A stretch of DNA of 64,000 nt from Roseiarcus sp963782255 (GTDB taxonomy: Bacteria > Pseudomonadota > Alphaproteobacteria > Rhizobiales > Beijerinckiaceae). The notes under the pieces were generated by a model, which saw only the letters and a program-made list of their open reading frames with translations, was not told the DNA's origin and did not search any database. Location of the stretch: NCBI GenBank assembly GCA_963782255.1, contig CAWAIS010000001.1:1302001-1366000 (forward strand), written 5' to 3'. Below, piece after piece: positions 16,230-25,449 of this stretch; the first letter of the stretch is position 1, and every line of letters begins with the position of its first letter. The position numbers and the translations under genes are program-made.

Positions 16230-17358
16230 GGCTGTTATAGCGTTAGTTGTTGGTTTGGGTCAGATTGGCGCGGCGTGGGTGAGGGTTTGATTCGATGAGG
16301 GCGGAGGATTTCTCGGTCTGGCTTTGCGGCGTCGCGCGCTTGAGCGCGGACCAGCGCCGGAAAGCGCTTGCGGCGCTGGCGAACCTGGACGGCGGTCGGC
16401 ACGGCTCGGCGCCGAAAGCGGCGTCGGAGACGGCGGCGAACGGCGGGACGGGCAAAGGCGCCGAAGGCGCAAAGCGTCGTCGCCCGGACGCTTTGGGAAC
16501 GGGCGGCCATGAGCGGGTGGAAAGCCAGGGGTGTCCGCATTGCGCGGGGCGCGAGGTCATCGCCTGGGGCCGCTCCGGTGGACTTTCGCGGTTCCGCTGC
16601 AAGGGTTGCGGACGCACCTTCAACGCGCTGACCAAAACGCCGATGGCGCATCTGCGCAAAAGAGAGCGCTGGCTCGACCACGCCCGGGCGATGATCGACG
16701 GCAAAAGCCTGTCCAAGACCGCAGAGCTTTGCGGCGTGCATCCGACGACGGCCTTTCGCTGGCGTCACCGGTTTCTGGCTTCGCCTGCGGCCGACAAGCC
16801 CCGAACGCTGACCGGAATCGTCGAGGCGGACGAGACCTTCATCCTCGAATCCTGCAAGGGCCGGTGGTCCGCTCTGTCGCGTTAAGGCGCAAGCGCGGCG
16901 GGTCGGCCCGGCGTCCGGGAACCTATCAGGACAACAACATTCCCGTTCTGGTGGCCCGCGACCGGAAGGGGGCGACTTTCGACGCCGTCTTGCCTTAAGG
17001 CCGACAGCGCTTCGATCGGCGCGGCGCTGGCTGGCGTTGTCACATGCGAAAACCTCGGCGACGGAGGCCGGGCGATCGCCGCCTTCGCCCGCAAGGCCAA
17101 AATACCTTTTCATGCCGCGCCCTCGCCGGGAAAACCGACCCCGGAGGCGCCCCACCTGCACATCAACAACGTCAACGCCTACCACAGCCGCCTCAAGCAA
17201 TGGCTCAGCCGTTTCAACGGCGTCGCCACCAAGAACCTGCCAAACGATCTCGGCTGGCGACGCGCGCTCGAAGCCTGGGCCGACCAAACCACTCCACAAA
17301 ACTGGATCAAAAGCGCCATCGGAAATGGGCCATACCAACAACTAACGCTATAAGAGCC
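16230..17358 (+). mobile_element. IS1595-family element with 8-bp target duplication
   Basis: The ends are inverted repeats GGCTGTTATAGCGTTAGTTG (left, 16230) and the complement of GGCTCTTATAGCGTTAGTTG (right, ending 17358). They are flanked by a perfect 8-bp direct repeat TATGGTAT at 16222-16229 and 17359-17366, the length expected for IS1595. It is unrelated in its ends to the copy at 5346-6381. Confidence 0.9.
16295..17353 (+). pseudogene. IS1595-family transposase with two frameshifts
   Basis: The N-terminal part has a zinc ribbon (CPHCAGREVIAWGRSGGLSRF, then CKGCGRTF), an HTH (LSKTAELCGVHPTTAFRWRH) and the first Asp of the DDE core (IVEADETFILES). Near 16880 the frame changes by one and continues as RRPGTYQDNNIPVLVARDRK. 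Near 16990 it returns to the first frame (ADSASIGAALAGVVTCENL, later HHINNVNAYHSRLKQWL-like text and LPNDLGWRRALEAW) and stops at 17353 inside the right end. The element cannot move by itself. Confidence 0.85.
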
Positions 17359-17467
17359 TATGGTATGGATTGAATACTGAATAATGGAAAGCAGCAAATG
17401 GGCGAACCTGAAACCCAACGCGCAAAGGCGCCGATGCGCAGGAAAAGATTCACGCGGCGAGAAATGA

Positions 17468-17863
17468 CGCCGCGAGACGCGTTCTTTCGAAAAACTGGCG
17501 GCGGGCAGGGCGATCGAGGAGCTTGCGCTGCTTGAGGGCTCACCGAGCGCCGCGTCGCGAGCGTTTGAACGCAATCATCGCCCCCGAGTTCATGACACGC
17601 CGGCGGAGTTCGTCCAGCTTCAGATCCGCCGCTTGAGCGAAGCGATGGTCGTCTCATACAGCGCGATGAACGGCGGAAATCTCAAGGCGGTTGACCGGGT
17701 CGTCCGGATCGTGCGCGAGCTCGACCGTTACCACGGCTTCTCCGCGCCCGCAGGCGGCGGCAACTATGCCGGCTTCGCTCCCGCAGCGGGCGTTCCGGGA
17801 GCCGCCTCAGCTCACGCCGCCTCAGAATCGGAGACGACGCTAAAAGAACCCGTAAACGACTGA
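17468..17863 (+). pseudogene. Remnant of an unrecognised gene
   Basis: An open frame of about 130 codons has no good start; TTG 17633 would give only 76 residues. The best part reads LAAGRAIEELALLEGSPSAA, then TPAEFVQLQIRRLSEAMVVS and GNLKAVDRVVRIVRELDRYH, an amphipathic helical region seen in small phage- or island-type proteins. A low-complexity Ala/Gly/Pro tail follows. The N-terminus may be in another frame (ATG 17464). The function is unknown. Confidence 0.4.
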
Positions 17864-17919
17864 AATCTAGGAAGGCGACACGCTAAACGCGAGACCGGCC
17901 TTCCCAGCCTCACTCCGTT

Positions 17920-18627
17920 TCAGGCCGCGCGTTTAGGGCGGCGACCGCCGGGCGCACTCTTCTTGGCTTTCGGCTGACCCTGCAAGCCATAGGTCGAGAA
18001 ACCGCGCGCCGTTTCCTCGATCTGCTCGTCGCTAAGGATCACGGGATTGCCGAGGACCAGCGACAGGTAATACTGCCGTGCGATGGTCTCCAATTCGACC
18101 GCGAGCCACATCGCTTTGTCGAGATTGGCCCCAAGCGCAATCATGCCGTGGTTGGCGAGAATACAGCCGTTGCGCCCTTCCAGCGCCTTCAAGGCGTGGT
18201 CGGACAGGTCCTTCGTGCCGTAGCGCGCGTAACCGGCGCAACGGATGGTCGGCCCGCCGAAGGCCGCCATCATGTAGTGGCAGGCGGGAATGTCCTTGCG
18301 GGCGATCGCGAGCACCGTCGCATAGGTCGAGTGGGTGTGCACAATCGCGCCGACGTCGGGCCTCGCCCGCGTGATGTCGAGGTGGAAGCGCCATTCTGTC
18401 GAGGGTTTCAGCGGCCCCTCCCAGGCGCCGTAGTCTCCCTCGAACGGCATGGCCGCGATCATCTCCGGCGTCATGGCGTCGTAAGGCGTCGCCGAAGGCG
18501 TAATCAGCATGACGTCCTTATAGCGCGCGGAGATGTTGCCTGACGTCCCTTGGTTCAGGCCCCTCACGTTCATCCATTTGGCTTTGGCGATTATCGCTGC
18601 GCGCAGCGCTTTTTCATCTCGTGTCAT
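17920..18627 (-). CDS. Class II aldolase (FucA/AraD family)
   Basis: This zinc-dependent aldolase or epimerase of the L-fuculose/L-ribulose-phosphate class has about 235 residues. The N-terminal GTSGNISAR phosphate loop, the HTHSTYATVLA zinc-binding His pair, ALEGRNGCILANHGMIALG and the later ARQYY motif are present. ATG 18627 begins MTRDEKALRAAI and matches the family start; an upstream extension exists but carries no conserved sequence. It diverges from the SorC regulator, sharing the control region 18628-18805 with the polyol operon, so it probably cleaves a phosphorylated intermediate of the same pathway. Substrate is inference. Confidence 0.85.
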   Translation of the reverse strand: MTRDEKALRAAIIAKAKWMNVRGLNQGTSGNISARYKDVMLITPSATPYDAMTPEMIAAMPFEGDYGAWEGPLKPSTEWRFHLDITRARPDVGAIVHTHSTYATVLAIARKDIPACHYMMAAFGGPTIRCAGYARYGTKDLSDHALKALEGRNGCILANHGMIALGANLDKAMWLAVELETIARQYYLSLVLGNPVILSDEQIEETARGFSTYGLQGQPKAKKSAPGGRRPKRAA

Positions 18628-18805
18628 CGGTTTTTCCCTCGGCTTTGTGGTGATCCTGCCGCCATGTTCATGCGACTGGCGAACCCGATGCGCTTTCAGC
18701 TCAAGCGCCGTTCCTCCCTTGGCTGGTGTTTTGCGGCGTGCTGCGCGCCGAACGCCCCTTGACATCATGACAGCACCATGAAAAAAAATTCAAGAGAAGA
18801 TAAAA

Positions 18806-19846
18806 ATGACAGGGAGACCTTTGACGCTTGACGTGCCAGCCCCTCCCCATGACGTGGAAGACGATCTTTGCGCGCGCGCCGCGTGGCTTTACTACGGCGC
18901 CGGGCTGACGCAAGGCGAGGTCGCGAAGCGTCTCAATGTTCCGAGCGTCAAGGCGCACCGGCTGGTTGCGCGCGCCAATCGCCTCGGTCTCGTGCGAGTC
19001 AGCATCGACGCCCCGATTGCGGGTTGCTTGCAGCTCGAAGACGAACTGCAGCGCAAGTACAAGCTTCGCCAATGCGTGGTCGCTCCCGAGATCGACGAGG
19101 ATCCGCTGCCCTTGCGCACGCTTGGGCTGGCGGGTGGGAGATTTCTCCAACTTGCGATCGAGAGCAGAGCCCACTTGGCGATCGGCGTCGGACACGGCCG
19201 CACTCTGGCCGCGTGCGTCGGCATGCTGCCGCGGATGGATGTGCCTGAACTCAAGCTTGTCTCGCTGCTCGGCGGAATGACGCGCCGATATGTCACGACT
19301 CCTTTCGACGTCATTCATCGGCTCGCGGAACGCACCAATGCTGCGGCTTACGTGCTGCCGTTGCCCTTTTTCGCCAACACCGCCGAGGACAAGACGGTTT
19401 TTCTCGAGCAGCGCGGCGTCTCCGACGTCTTCGAACTCGGCGTCAACTCGACCCTCCGCTTCGTTGGCGTCGGAACGCTCGGCGACGATGCGTCGATTCT
19501 GTCGACAGGACTCGTCGAGAAGGATGAGTTCGACGAGGCGCGCCGCCTCGGAGCCGTCGGGGAGCTGCTTGGACACATGTTTTCGCCGAGCGGCGAAGTC
19601 ATCGACAGCGGCATTTCCGCGCGCGCCCTCTCCATGTCGACTGCCGATATTGGCCGGCGCCCGACTGTCGCCGTGGCCGGAGGCATGTCGAAGATTGGCG
19701 CGATCCGGGCCGTGCTCAGCAGTAGCCTGCTGCACGGTCTGATTACCGATGAGAGAACAGCGAGGGCGCTCGCGAAACTGAGATCAGGCGCAGAACCTGA
19801 TGTTGGAACCAAAAACCAAAGCGAAAAACCAAGGAGAGAGCGATGA
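18806..19846 (+). CDS. SorC/EryD-type transcriptional regulator of the polyol operon
   Basis: The 346-residue protein has an N-terminal HTH (LCARAAWLYYGAGLTQGEVA followed by KRLNVPSVKAHRLVARANRL, residues about 17-60). A SorC-type effector-binding domain with the NagB-like fold follows (LGLAGGRFLQLAIES, GVGHGRTLAACV, SLLGGMTRR, FVGVGTLGDDASIL, VAVAGGMSKIGAIRAVL). Such proteins bind phosphorylated sugars and control the adjacent operon; EryD of Brucella belongs here. It is the first gene of the operon and its 3' end overlaps the binding-protein gene by 4 bases, so it is probably autoregulated through the divergent region at 18628-18805, which has A-rich tracts near 18780. Confidence 0.87.
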   Translation: MTGRPLTLDVPAPPHDVEDDLCARAAWLYYGAGLTQGEVAKRLNVPSVKAHRLVARANRLGLVRVSIDAPIAGCLQLEDELQRKYKLRQCVVAPEIDEDPLPLRTLGLAGGRFLQLAIESRAHLAIGVGHGRTLAACVGMLPRMDVPELKLVSLLGGMTRRYVTTPFDVIHRLAERTNAAAYVLPLPFFANTAEDKTVFLEQRGVSDVFELGVNSTLRFVGVGTLGDDASILSTGLVEKDEFDEARRLGAVGELLGHMFSPSGEVIDSGISARALSMSTADIGRRPTVAVAGGMSKIGAIRAVLSSSLLHGLITDERTARALAKLRSGAEPDVGTKNQSEKPRRER

Positions 19847-21282
19847 GTGAAAAGGCGAACGATTTCTTCCAGGCGTTCAAAGCGGGTCGTCTCAGCCGCC
19901 GGGAGCTGATGGCCGGCGCGGGTAAGCTCGGCGTCACGGCGGCGACCGCCAACTTCCTGCTCAATGCCGCCGCGACGCGGGCGCTCGCGGCCGATTTCGA
20001 CTGGAAGAAATTTTCCGGCAAGAAACTTCACCTTCTGCTGAACAAGCACCCTTACGCGGACGCGATGATCGCAGATCTGCCGAATTTCAAGGCTCTGACA
20101 GGCATGGAAGCCACGTATGACATTTTCCCCGAGGACGTCTATTTCGACAAGGTGACGGCCGCGCTGTCGTCGAAGTCAAGCCAGTACGACGCGTTCATGA
20201 CTGGCGCCTATATGACCTGGACATACGGGCCGGCCGGCTGGATCGAAGATCTCAACCAGTGGATCAAGGATCCGGCGAAGACCAACCCGAACTACGCTTG
20301 GGACGACGTCCTTCCGGGACTGCGGGCTTCGACGGCCTGGAACGGGACGCCGGGCGGCGAACTCGGCTCCAAGGACGCCAAGCAGTGGTGCATCCCCTGG
20401 GGGTTCGAGCTCAACTCTATCACCTACAACAGAAAGATGTACGAGAAGGTCGGCGTGCAACCGCCGAAAAATCTGCCCGATCTTATCGAAATCGCGGCCA
20501 AACTGACGAAGGATCTCGGCGGCCCCTACGGCATCGGTGTTCGCGGCTCGCGCTCATGGGCGACGATCCACCCCGGATTCCTATCGGGCTATTCGAACTA
20601 TGGCCAGCGTGACTTCACGGTGGACGGCGGCAAGCTCAAAGCTGCCATGAACACGAAGGAGTCGAAGGACTACCACAAGATGTGGGTCAAGATGATCCAG
20701 GACTCGGGACCGAAGAACTGGTCGACCTACACCTGGTATCAAGTGGGAACGGACCTGGGCGCGGGGGCCTCAGCGACGATCTTCGACGCAGATATCCTCG
20801 GCTATTTCATGGACGGTGGAGAGAACAAGGAAGCGGGCAATCTCGGCTTCCACGCTTTTGCTGCGAATCCCGCGGCCAAGGCGCCGACGCCGAACGTGTG
20901 GATCTGGTCGTTGGCGATGAACTCCGCCAGCACGCAGAAGGACGCGGCTTGGTACTTCATGCAATGGGCGTCCTCAACCGAGCATGATATGTTCGGCGCG
21001 CGCAAGATGGACTTCGTCAACCCGGTCCGCAATTCGGTGTGGAAAGACCCAGAGTTCCGCGCCCGCATCGACAAGTCCTACAACGGCTACCTTGCCCAGT
21101 ACGAGGCTTCTGCGCCGGGCGCGAAAATCTACTTCACCGCGCAGCCCTTGTTCTTCGACGTGACAACTCAGTGGGCCGAGACGCTGCAGAAGATGGTCGC
21201 CAAGGAAGTGCCGGTCGACGAGGGCCTGGATCAACTCGCCGCCTCGATCAACAAGCAGCTTCAGGACGCGGGCCTCGGCTGA
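19843..21282 (+). CDS. Polyol/sugar ABC transporter, substrate-binding protein (family 1)
   Basis: This 479-residue periplasmic binding protein of the extracellular solute-binding family 1 type delivers substrate to the membrane complex. The N-terminus has a twin-arginine-like signal (SRRELMAGAGKLGVTAA) with likely cleavage after ALA near residue 45. Typical segments include FEDVYFDKVTAALSSK-like text, YMTWTYGPAGWIEDLNQWI, WCIPWGFELNSITYNRKMYE and NVWIWSLAMNSASTQKDAAW. It overlaps the regulator gene by ATGA, indicating translational coupling. Confidence 0.87.
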   Translation: MSEKANDFFQAFKAGRLSRRELMAGAGKLGVTAATANFLLNAAATRALAADFDWKKFSGKKLHLLLNKHPYADAMIADLPNFKALTGMEATYDIFPEDVYFDKVTAALSSKSSQYDAFMTGAYMTWTYGPAGWIEDLNQWIKDPAKTNPNYAWDDVLPGLRASTAWNGTPGGELGSKDAKQWCIPWGFELNSITYNRKMYEKVGVQPPKNLPDLIEIAAKLTKDLGGPYGIGVRGSRSWATIHPGFLSGYSNYGQRDFTVDGGKLKAAMNTKESKDYHKMWVKMIQDSGPKNWSTYTWYQVGTDLGAGASATIFDADILGYFMDGGENKEAGNLGFHAFAANPAAKAPTPNVWIWSLAMNSASTQKDAAWYFMQWASSTEHDMFGARKMDFVNPVRNSVWKDPEFRARIDKSYNGYLAQYEASAPGAKIYFTAQPLFFDVTTQWAETLQKMVAKEVPVDEGLDQLAASINKQLQDAGLG

Positions 21283-21411
21283 TCGCCGGTCTCGTCCAAC
21301 CCATGGGGCCGAAAACGGTTCGTCCGTTCCAGTTCTTCCGACGCTGGTTTGTGCACGCCTTTGCGCGCGCGCGAAATTCGGCGTCGGCCTAAGTTTGCCG
21401 GAGCTTCGCGC

Positions 21412-22326
21412 ATGACCGCGGTCGCGCCTCAGATTGCTGTTCGACGCCGCAAAACCAACGTGTTGCCCTACGTCCTGAGTCTGCCCGCGCTGATCGTGTG
21501 CATCGGAATTCTCGCGCCGTTCCTGACGTCCGTCTACTATTCAATGCTGCGCTATCGCTTGAACCTGCCAGCTATGAAAGGGTTCATCTGGTTCGATAAC
21601 TATCTGAACTTTCTAACTGATTCCGAGTTCTGGAACACGGTCAGGGTGTCGTTCGAATACACTGTCTTGACGGTCGGTGTTGAACTCGCCTTTGGACTGG
21701 CGATCGCACTGCTCCTACAGCGGCGCACGCGCCTCAACAACTCGATATCGATCCTGCTGTTGCTTCCGCTGATGACCGCGCCGGCGATCGCCGCCCTGAT
21801 GTGGAAGCTGATGACGAATCCGAATTTCGGCATCCTGTCATATCTAGTGCAGTCGCTCGGCGTGAAGGATTTCAAATGGGCGTCGGATCCGCAGAGCGCG
21901 CTCTTCACGGTCGTGCTAGTCGACGTATGGGTTTACACGCCGTTCATCATGATCCTGTTGCTCGCGGGGCTTCGCTCGCTGCCGAAACAACCTTTCGAGG
22001 CGGCTGCGCTCGACGGCGTGCCGCGACAATTCGTGTTCACCCGCATCACGCTGCCGATGCTGATGCCCTACATCATCACAGCTGCGCTGTTCCGCCTGCT
22101 CAATTCGATACAGCAGTTCGACATTATTTATCCGATGACGCAGGGAGGTCCGGGCAACACGCTGCTCGTATTCCAAGTGCGCGCCTATCTCGAATTCTAC
22201 CAGTACACCAACGTCGGCAAGTCGGCAGCGCTTCTCATCATCCTGTGGGCGATCACCTACGCGCTCTCCAACGTGTTCGTGAAGCAATGGCTGAGGCTCC
22301 GCGAACGCGCCCGCGGGCTGGCCTGA
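21412..22326 (+). CDS. Polyol/sugar ABC transporter permease 1 (MalF-like)
   Basis: This 304-residue inner-membrane subunit has six predicted membrane segments, starting with VLPYVLSLPALIVCIGILAP and then a series from VELAFGLAIALLL to AALLIILWAITYALSNVF. The EAA loop that contacts the ATPase reads EAAALDGVPRQFVFTRITLP. ATG 21412 was chosen because the conserved protein starts there; upstream sequence to 21349 is unlike the family. It pairs with the following permease. Confidence 0.87.
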   Translation: MTAVAPQIAVRRRKTNVLPYVLSLPALIVCIGILAPFLTSVYYSMLRYRLNLPAMKGFIWFDNYLNFLTDSEFWNTVRVSFEYTVLTVGVELAFGLAIALLLQRRTRLNNSISILLLLPLMTAPAIAALMWKLMTNPNFGILSYLVQSLGVKDFKWASDPQSALFTVVLVDVWVYTPFIMILLLAGLRSLPKQPFEAAALDGVPRQFVFTRITLPMLMPYIITAALFRLLNSIQQFDIIYPMTQGGPGNTLLVFQVRAYLEFYQYTNVGKSAALLIILWAITYALSNVFVKQWLRLRERARGLA

Positions 22327-22342
22327 CCGAGGCGAGGCGGCA

Positions 22343-23200
22343 ATGGAGCATGCTTCCCATGTCGAACGCGCGCTGAAAGCGCTCGCTCTCGCGCTGATCG
22401 TCCTTTTCTTCCTGTTCCCGATCCTCTGGATCTTCCTCATGTCGTTCCAGACGAACGGGGACATTCTGCGCATGCCCCCGAGCCTGTTCTTTACGCCGAC
22501 CCTCTCCAACTATCAGGCGCTGATCAGCGGCACGCTTGTGACGACCGCGGGAAATCTTGACATCGCCTTCATGAAGAACCTCTGGAACAGCGTACTCCTG
22601 TCGACGACGTCGGTCGCGATTGCGCTCGTCCTCGGAGTTCCCGCGGCTTACGCGTTCGCCCGCTTCAAGTTCCGACTTGGCGAGGATATTGCGTTCACGC
22701 TCCTTTCCTTCCGCTTCGCGCCGCCGCTCTTGGTATTGCTGCCGCTGTCGCTTTATTTCCAAGAGCTTGGACTGACCAACACCTACGTCGGCCTCGTCTG
22801 GGTTTATCAGCTGATCGCGCTGCCGCTCATTCTGTGGATCGTGCGTGGGTATTTCGAAGACATTTCTCCCGACATTGAACACGCCTATCGCGTCGCGGGC
22901 CATTCCTGGTGGAGCACTTTCACGCACATCGCCGTGCCGCTCGCCGGACCTGGGATCGCCGCCGCGGGCTTGCTCGCCTTCATCTTCTGCTGGAACAACT
23001 TTGTGTTCGCGCTCATCCTCGCTTCTGCGGACAAGCAGCCAGTGACTGTCGGCGCGCTTGCCTTCGTTACGGCTTCCGGCATCCAGTACGGCCAGATCGC
23101 CGCAGCGATCGTTCTCTCAGTCACGCCGACGCTCGCGCTCGCGCTCTACGCGCAGCGTTATCTCGTCGAAGGTCTCTCGCTGGGCGCGGTGAAGGGCTAG
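22343..23200 (+). CDS. Polyol/sugar ABC transporter permease 2 (MalG-like)
   Basis: This 285-residue partner permease has an N-terminal membrane segment (ALALALIVLFFLFPILWIFL), later helices (LLVLLPLSLYFQELGLT, VGLVWVYQLIALPLILWI, GIAAAGLLAFIFCWNNFVFA) and an EAA-type loop (EHAYRVAGHSWWSTFTHIAV). The gene lies 16 bases after permease 1 and 3 before the first ATPase, in a single transcription unit. Confidence 0.88.
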   Translation: MEHASHVERALKALALALIVLFFLFPILWIFLMSFQTNGDILRMPPSLFFTPTLSNYQALISGTLVTTAGNLDIAFMKNLWNSVLLSTTSVAIALVLGVPAAYAFARFKFRLGEDIAFTLLSFRFAPPLLVLLPLSLYFQELGLTNTYVGLVWVYQLIALPLILWIVRGYFEDISPDIEHAYRVAGHSWWSTFTHIAVPLAGPGIAAAGLLAFIFCWNNFVFALILASADKQPVTVGALAFVTASGIQYGQIAAAIVLSVTPTLALALYAQRYLVEGLSLGAVKG

Positions 23201-23203
23201 ACA

Positions 23204-24298
23204 ATGGCGCAGCTTGCGATCCAGAACGTTCGCAAGAGCTTCCGCAGCAACGTCGTTCTTAACGACGTTTCACTTGAGCTCGATCCTGGCGAGATCGTTT
23301 GCGTTTTCGGTCCCTCCGGCTCGGGCAAGACAGTGCTGCTTCGCATTGTCGCCGGAGTCGAGATGCCTGATTTCGGGTCGATTGTGCTCGCCGGGGAGGA
23401 TGTGACGGAGGCGCCGCCGGAAAGCCGCGGCGTCGGAATGGCGTTTCAGAATTTCGCGCTGTTCCCGCACATGTCGGCCTTCGACAATGTCGCAAGCGCG
23501 TTGACCGCTCGGCGTGCGCCCCCCAAAGTCATTCGCGAAAAGGTCCAGAAGGTCGCGGCGCTGCTCAAGATCGGGCACGTGCTGGGCCACGAGCCGCGTG
23601 AACTCTCAAACGGTCAGAAGCAGCGTACCGCGCTGGCGCGGGCGCTCGTCGCCGATCCCAAGATTCTGCTGCTCGACGATCCGCTGCGCAACGTCGACGC
23701 CAAGCTGCGCTATGAGATGCGGCTCGAGCTGCCGCCTCTCCTAAAAAACGCGAGGGCCACCGTGCTCTATGTCACGCAGGATTATAAAGAGGCGATGGCT
23801 ATCGGCGACCGCATCGCGGTCCTGATTGGCGGCGAATTCGTACAAATTGCGGCGCCGGCTGAGATCTACCGGACGCCCGCGACGATCGGCGTGGCGCGAC
23901 TGTTTGGCGACCCCAGCATCAATCTCGTGCCGGTCGAGCCGCTGATCCGACAGGAGGGTTTGACAGTCCACTTCGCCGGCTGCGTTCTGCCCATCCCGAT
24001 GAGTTACGAATCGGCCTCGGGGCGCGCTTGCATGCTGGGTCTCAGGCCCGAATCCATCATGGTCGACGAAACTCCCACGTCCGATGCATTCCCGATCGAC
24101 GTGGCGGCGGTGACGCCCCTCAACGAAAAGACGCTGCTCCTCCTCCGGGCTCACGACGGACGCGAACTCATCGCGTCGGAAGAGGGCAAGGACGAGGAAC
24201 TGCGTCGTCATGGACCTGCTCATGCGCGCTTCGACCCGAGCGCGGTGCTTTTGTTCGACGCCGAAAGCGGCAAGCGCATCTCTCCGCGAGAGCCGTGA
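23204..24298 (+). CDS. Polyol/sugar ABC transporter ATPase 1 (MalK/UgpC family)
   Basis: This 364-residue ATPase has Walker A GPSGSGKT, Q-loop AFQNFALFPHM, signature LSNGQKQRTALARAL (the usual LSGGQ is LSNGQ), Walker B ILLLDDPLRNVD (Asp where most have Glu after DD: D-D-P) and the switch region YVTQDYKEAM (His replaced by Gln, TQD for THD). A TOBE domain follows at residues about 240-360. Because both the catalytic Glu and the switch His look altered, this subunit may be the degenerate half of a heterodimer with the next ATPase. That is inference. Confidence 0.87.
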   Translation: MAQLAIQNVRKSFRSNVVLNDVSLELDPGEIVCVFGPSGSGKTVLLRIVAGVEMPDFGSIVLAGEDVTEAPPESRGVGMAFQNFALFPHMSAFDNVASALTARRAPPKVIREKVQKVAALLKIGHVLGHEPRELSNGQKQRTALARALVADPKILLLDDPLRNVDAKLRYEMRLELPPLLKNARATVLYVTQDYKEAMAIGDRIAVLIGGEFVQIAAPAEIYRTPATIGVARLFGDPSINLVPVEPLIRQEGLTVHFAGCVLPIPMSYESASGRACMLGLRPESIMVDETPTSDAFPIDVAAVTPLNEKTLLLLRAHDGRELIASEEGKDEELRRHGPAHARFDPSAVLLFDAESGKRISPREP

Positions 24299-24307
24299 GG
24301 ACCGCCC

Positions 24308-25447
24308 ATGACCGATGTCGCATTCTCGATCCGGAACGTCGACAAGATCTATCAGCGGCGAGGCAAGCCGTCGGTCCACGCTGTGAAGGCCTTATGGATG
24401 GAGGTCGGTATGGGGGAGATTGTCGCGTTGCTGGGCTCGTCGGGCTGCGGCAAGACGTCGACCTTGCGCATGATTGCAGGATTTGAGGAGGTGACCAACG
24501 GCGAGATCAACCTCGCCGGCCGCCGGATCGATAAGCTTCCGCCTGCGCGGCGCGGCGTCACCATGGCATTCGAGGGCTATTCGCTTTATCCCCCGCTTAC
24601 CGTCCGCGATAACATAGCCTTCGCGTTGAAGAGCGCTCGCCTCGCGGCCAAGGAGGTCAACCAAGCGGTCGACGAGATCGCTCGTCTGGTCGAGATCGAT
24701 GCGATTCTCGACCGCTATCCATCTTCGATTTCCGGCGGCCAGCAGCAACGCGCCTCGCTAGCGCGTGCGTTGGTGCGACGCGCCGACCTTTACCTGCTCG
24801 ATGAACCCATGGGGCAGCTTGAGCCGCAGCTGCGCGCCCTGCTGCGCGGCCGTCTGAAGAGCCTGCTGGTCGAGCGCGGGATGACGTCGATCTTCGTCAC
24901 CCACGACCAGACCGAGGCGAACGCGCTCGCCGACCGCATCGCGGTGATGGAGGGTGGCGCGCTGCAACAGTTTGCCAATCCAAAGGAGCTGCGCGAACAG
25001 CCGGCGAATCTATTCGTAGCAACATTCGTCGGCGAGCCGCCGATGAACGTGTTCGAGGCGAGCGTCGTCAACGCCGACACGGTTTCCTTCGCCGTCAAAG
25101 ACGGACCGACCCTCTCGTATGCGAACTCGGACTTGCCGCAGAACGTGAGAGCCGCGATCGGCGGGCGGGACAGGGCGATCATCGGCGTCCGCCCGCACGC
25201 CGTGCGGCTCGGCGCCGGCTCGAACACGGCGCGGGTCGTCTCAAACCAGTGGCTGGGCGATCAGAGCCATCTGGCGACAGAAGTGGCCGGGAGGCTGATG
25301 GTCGCCGTGAGTCATTCCCCGATCGCAGTCAAGGCCGGCGAGATCGTCGCCTATCGCGTAGCCGCGGCCGACCTGCATGTATTCGACGCGGAATCCGGCG
25401 CCGCGGTTTCGCACGGCCTTGCCCCCGCCGGACCGGGCTGGATCTAA
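24308..25447 (+). CDS. Polyol/sugar ABC transporter ATPase 2 (MalK/UgpC family)
   Basis: This 379-residue ATPase has Walker A GSSGCGKTS, Q-loop AFEGYSLYPPLT (Glu at the Gln position), signature SISGGQQQRASLARAL, Walker B LYLLDEPMGQLEP, switch FVTHDQTEANALADR and a C-terminal TOBE domain. The catalytic Glu and His are intact here, in contrast to ATPase 1. Adjacent paired ATPases of this type are typical of some polyol transport operons in Hyphomicrobiales. Confidence 0.88.
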   Translation: MTDVAFSIRNVDKIYQRRGKPSVHAVKALWMEVGMGEIVALLGSSGCGKTSTLRMIAGFEEVTNGEINLAGRRIDKLPPARRGVTMAFEGYSLYPPLTVRDNIAFALKSARLAAKEVNQAVDEIARLVEIDAILDRYPSSISGGQQQRASLARALVRRADLYLLDEPMGQLEPQLRALLRGRLKSLLVERGMTSIFVTHDQTEANALADRIAVMEGGALQQFANPKELREQPANLFVATFVGEPPMNVFEASVVNADTVSFAVKDGPTLSYANSDLPQNVRAAIGGRDRAIIGVRPHAVRLGAGSNTARVVSNQWLGDQSHLATEVAGRLMVAVSHSPIAVKAGEIVAYRVAAADLHVFDAESGAAVSHGLAPAGPGWI

Positions 25448-25449
25448 CG

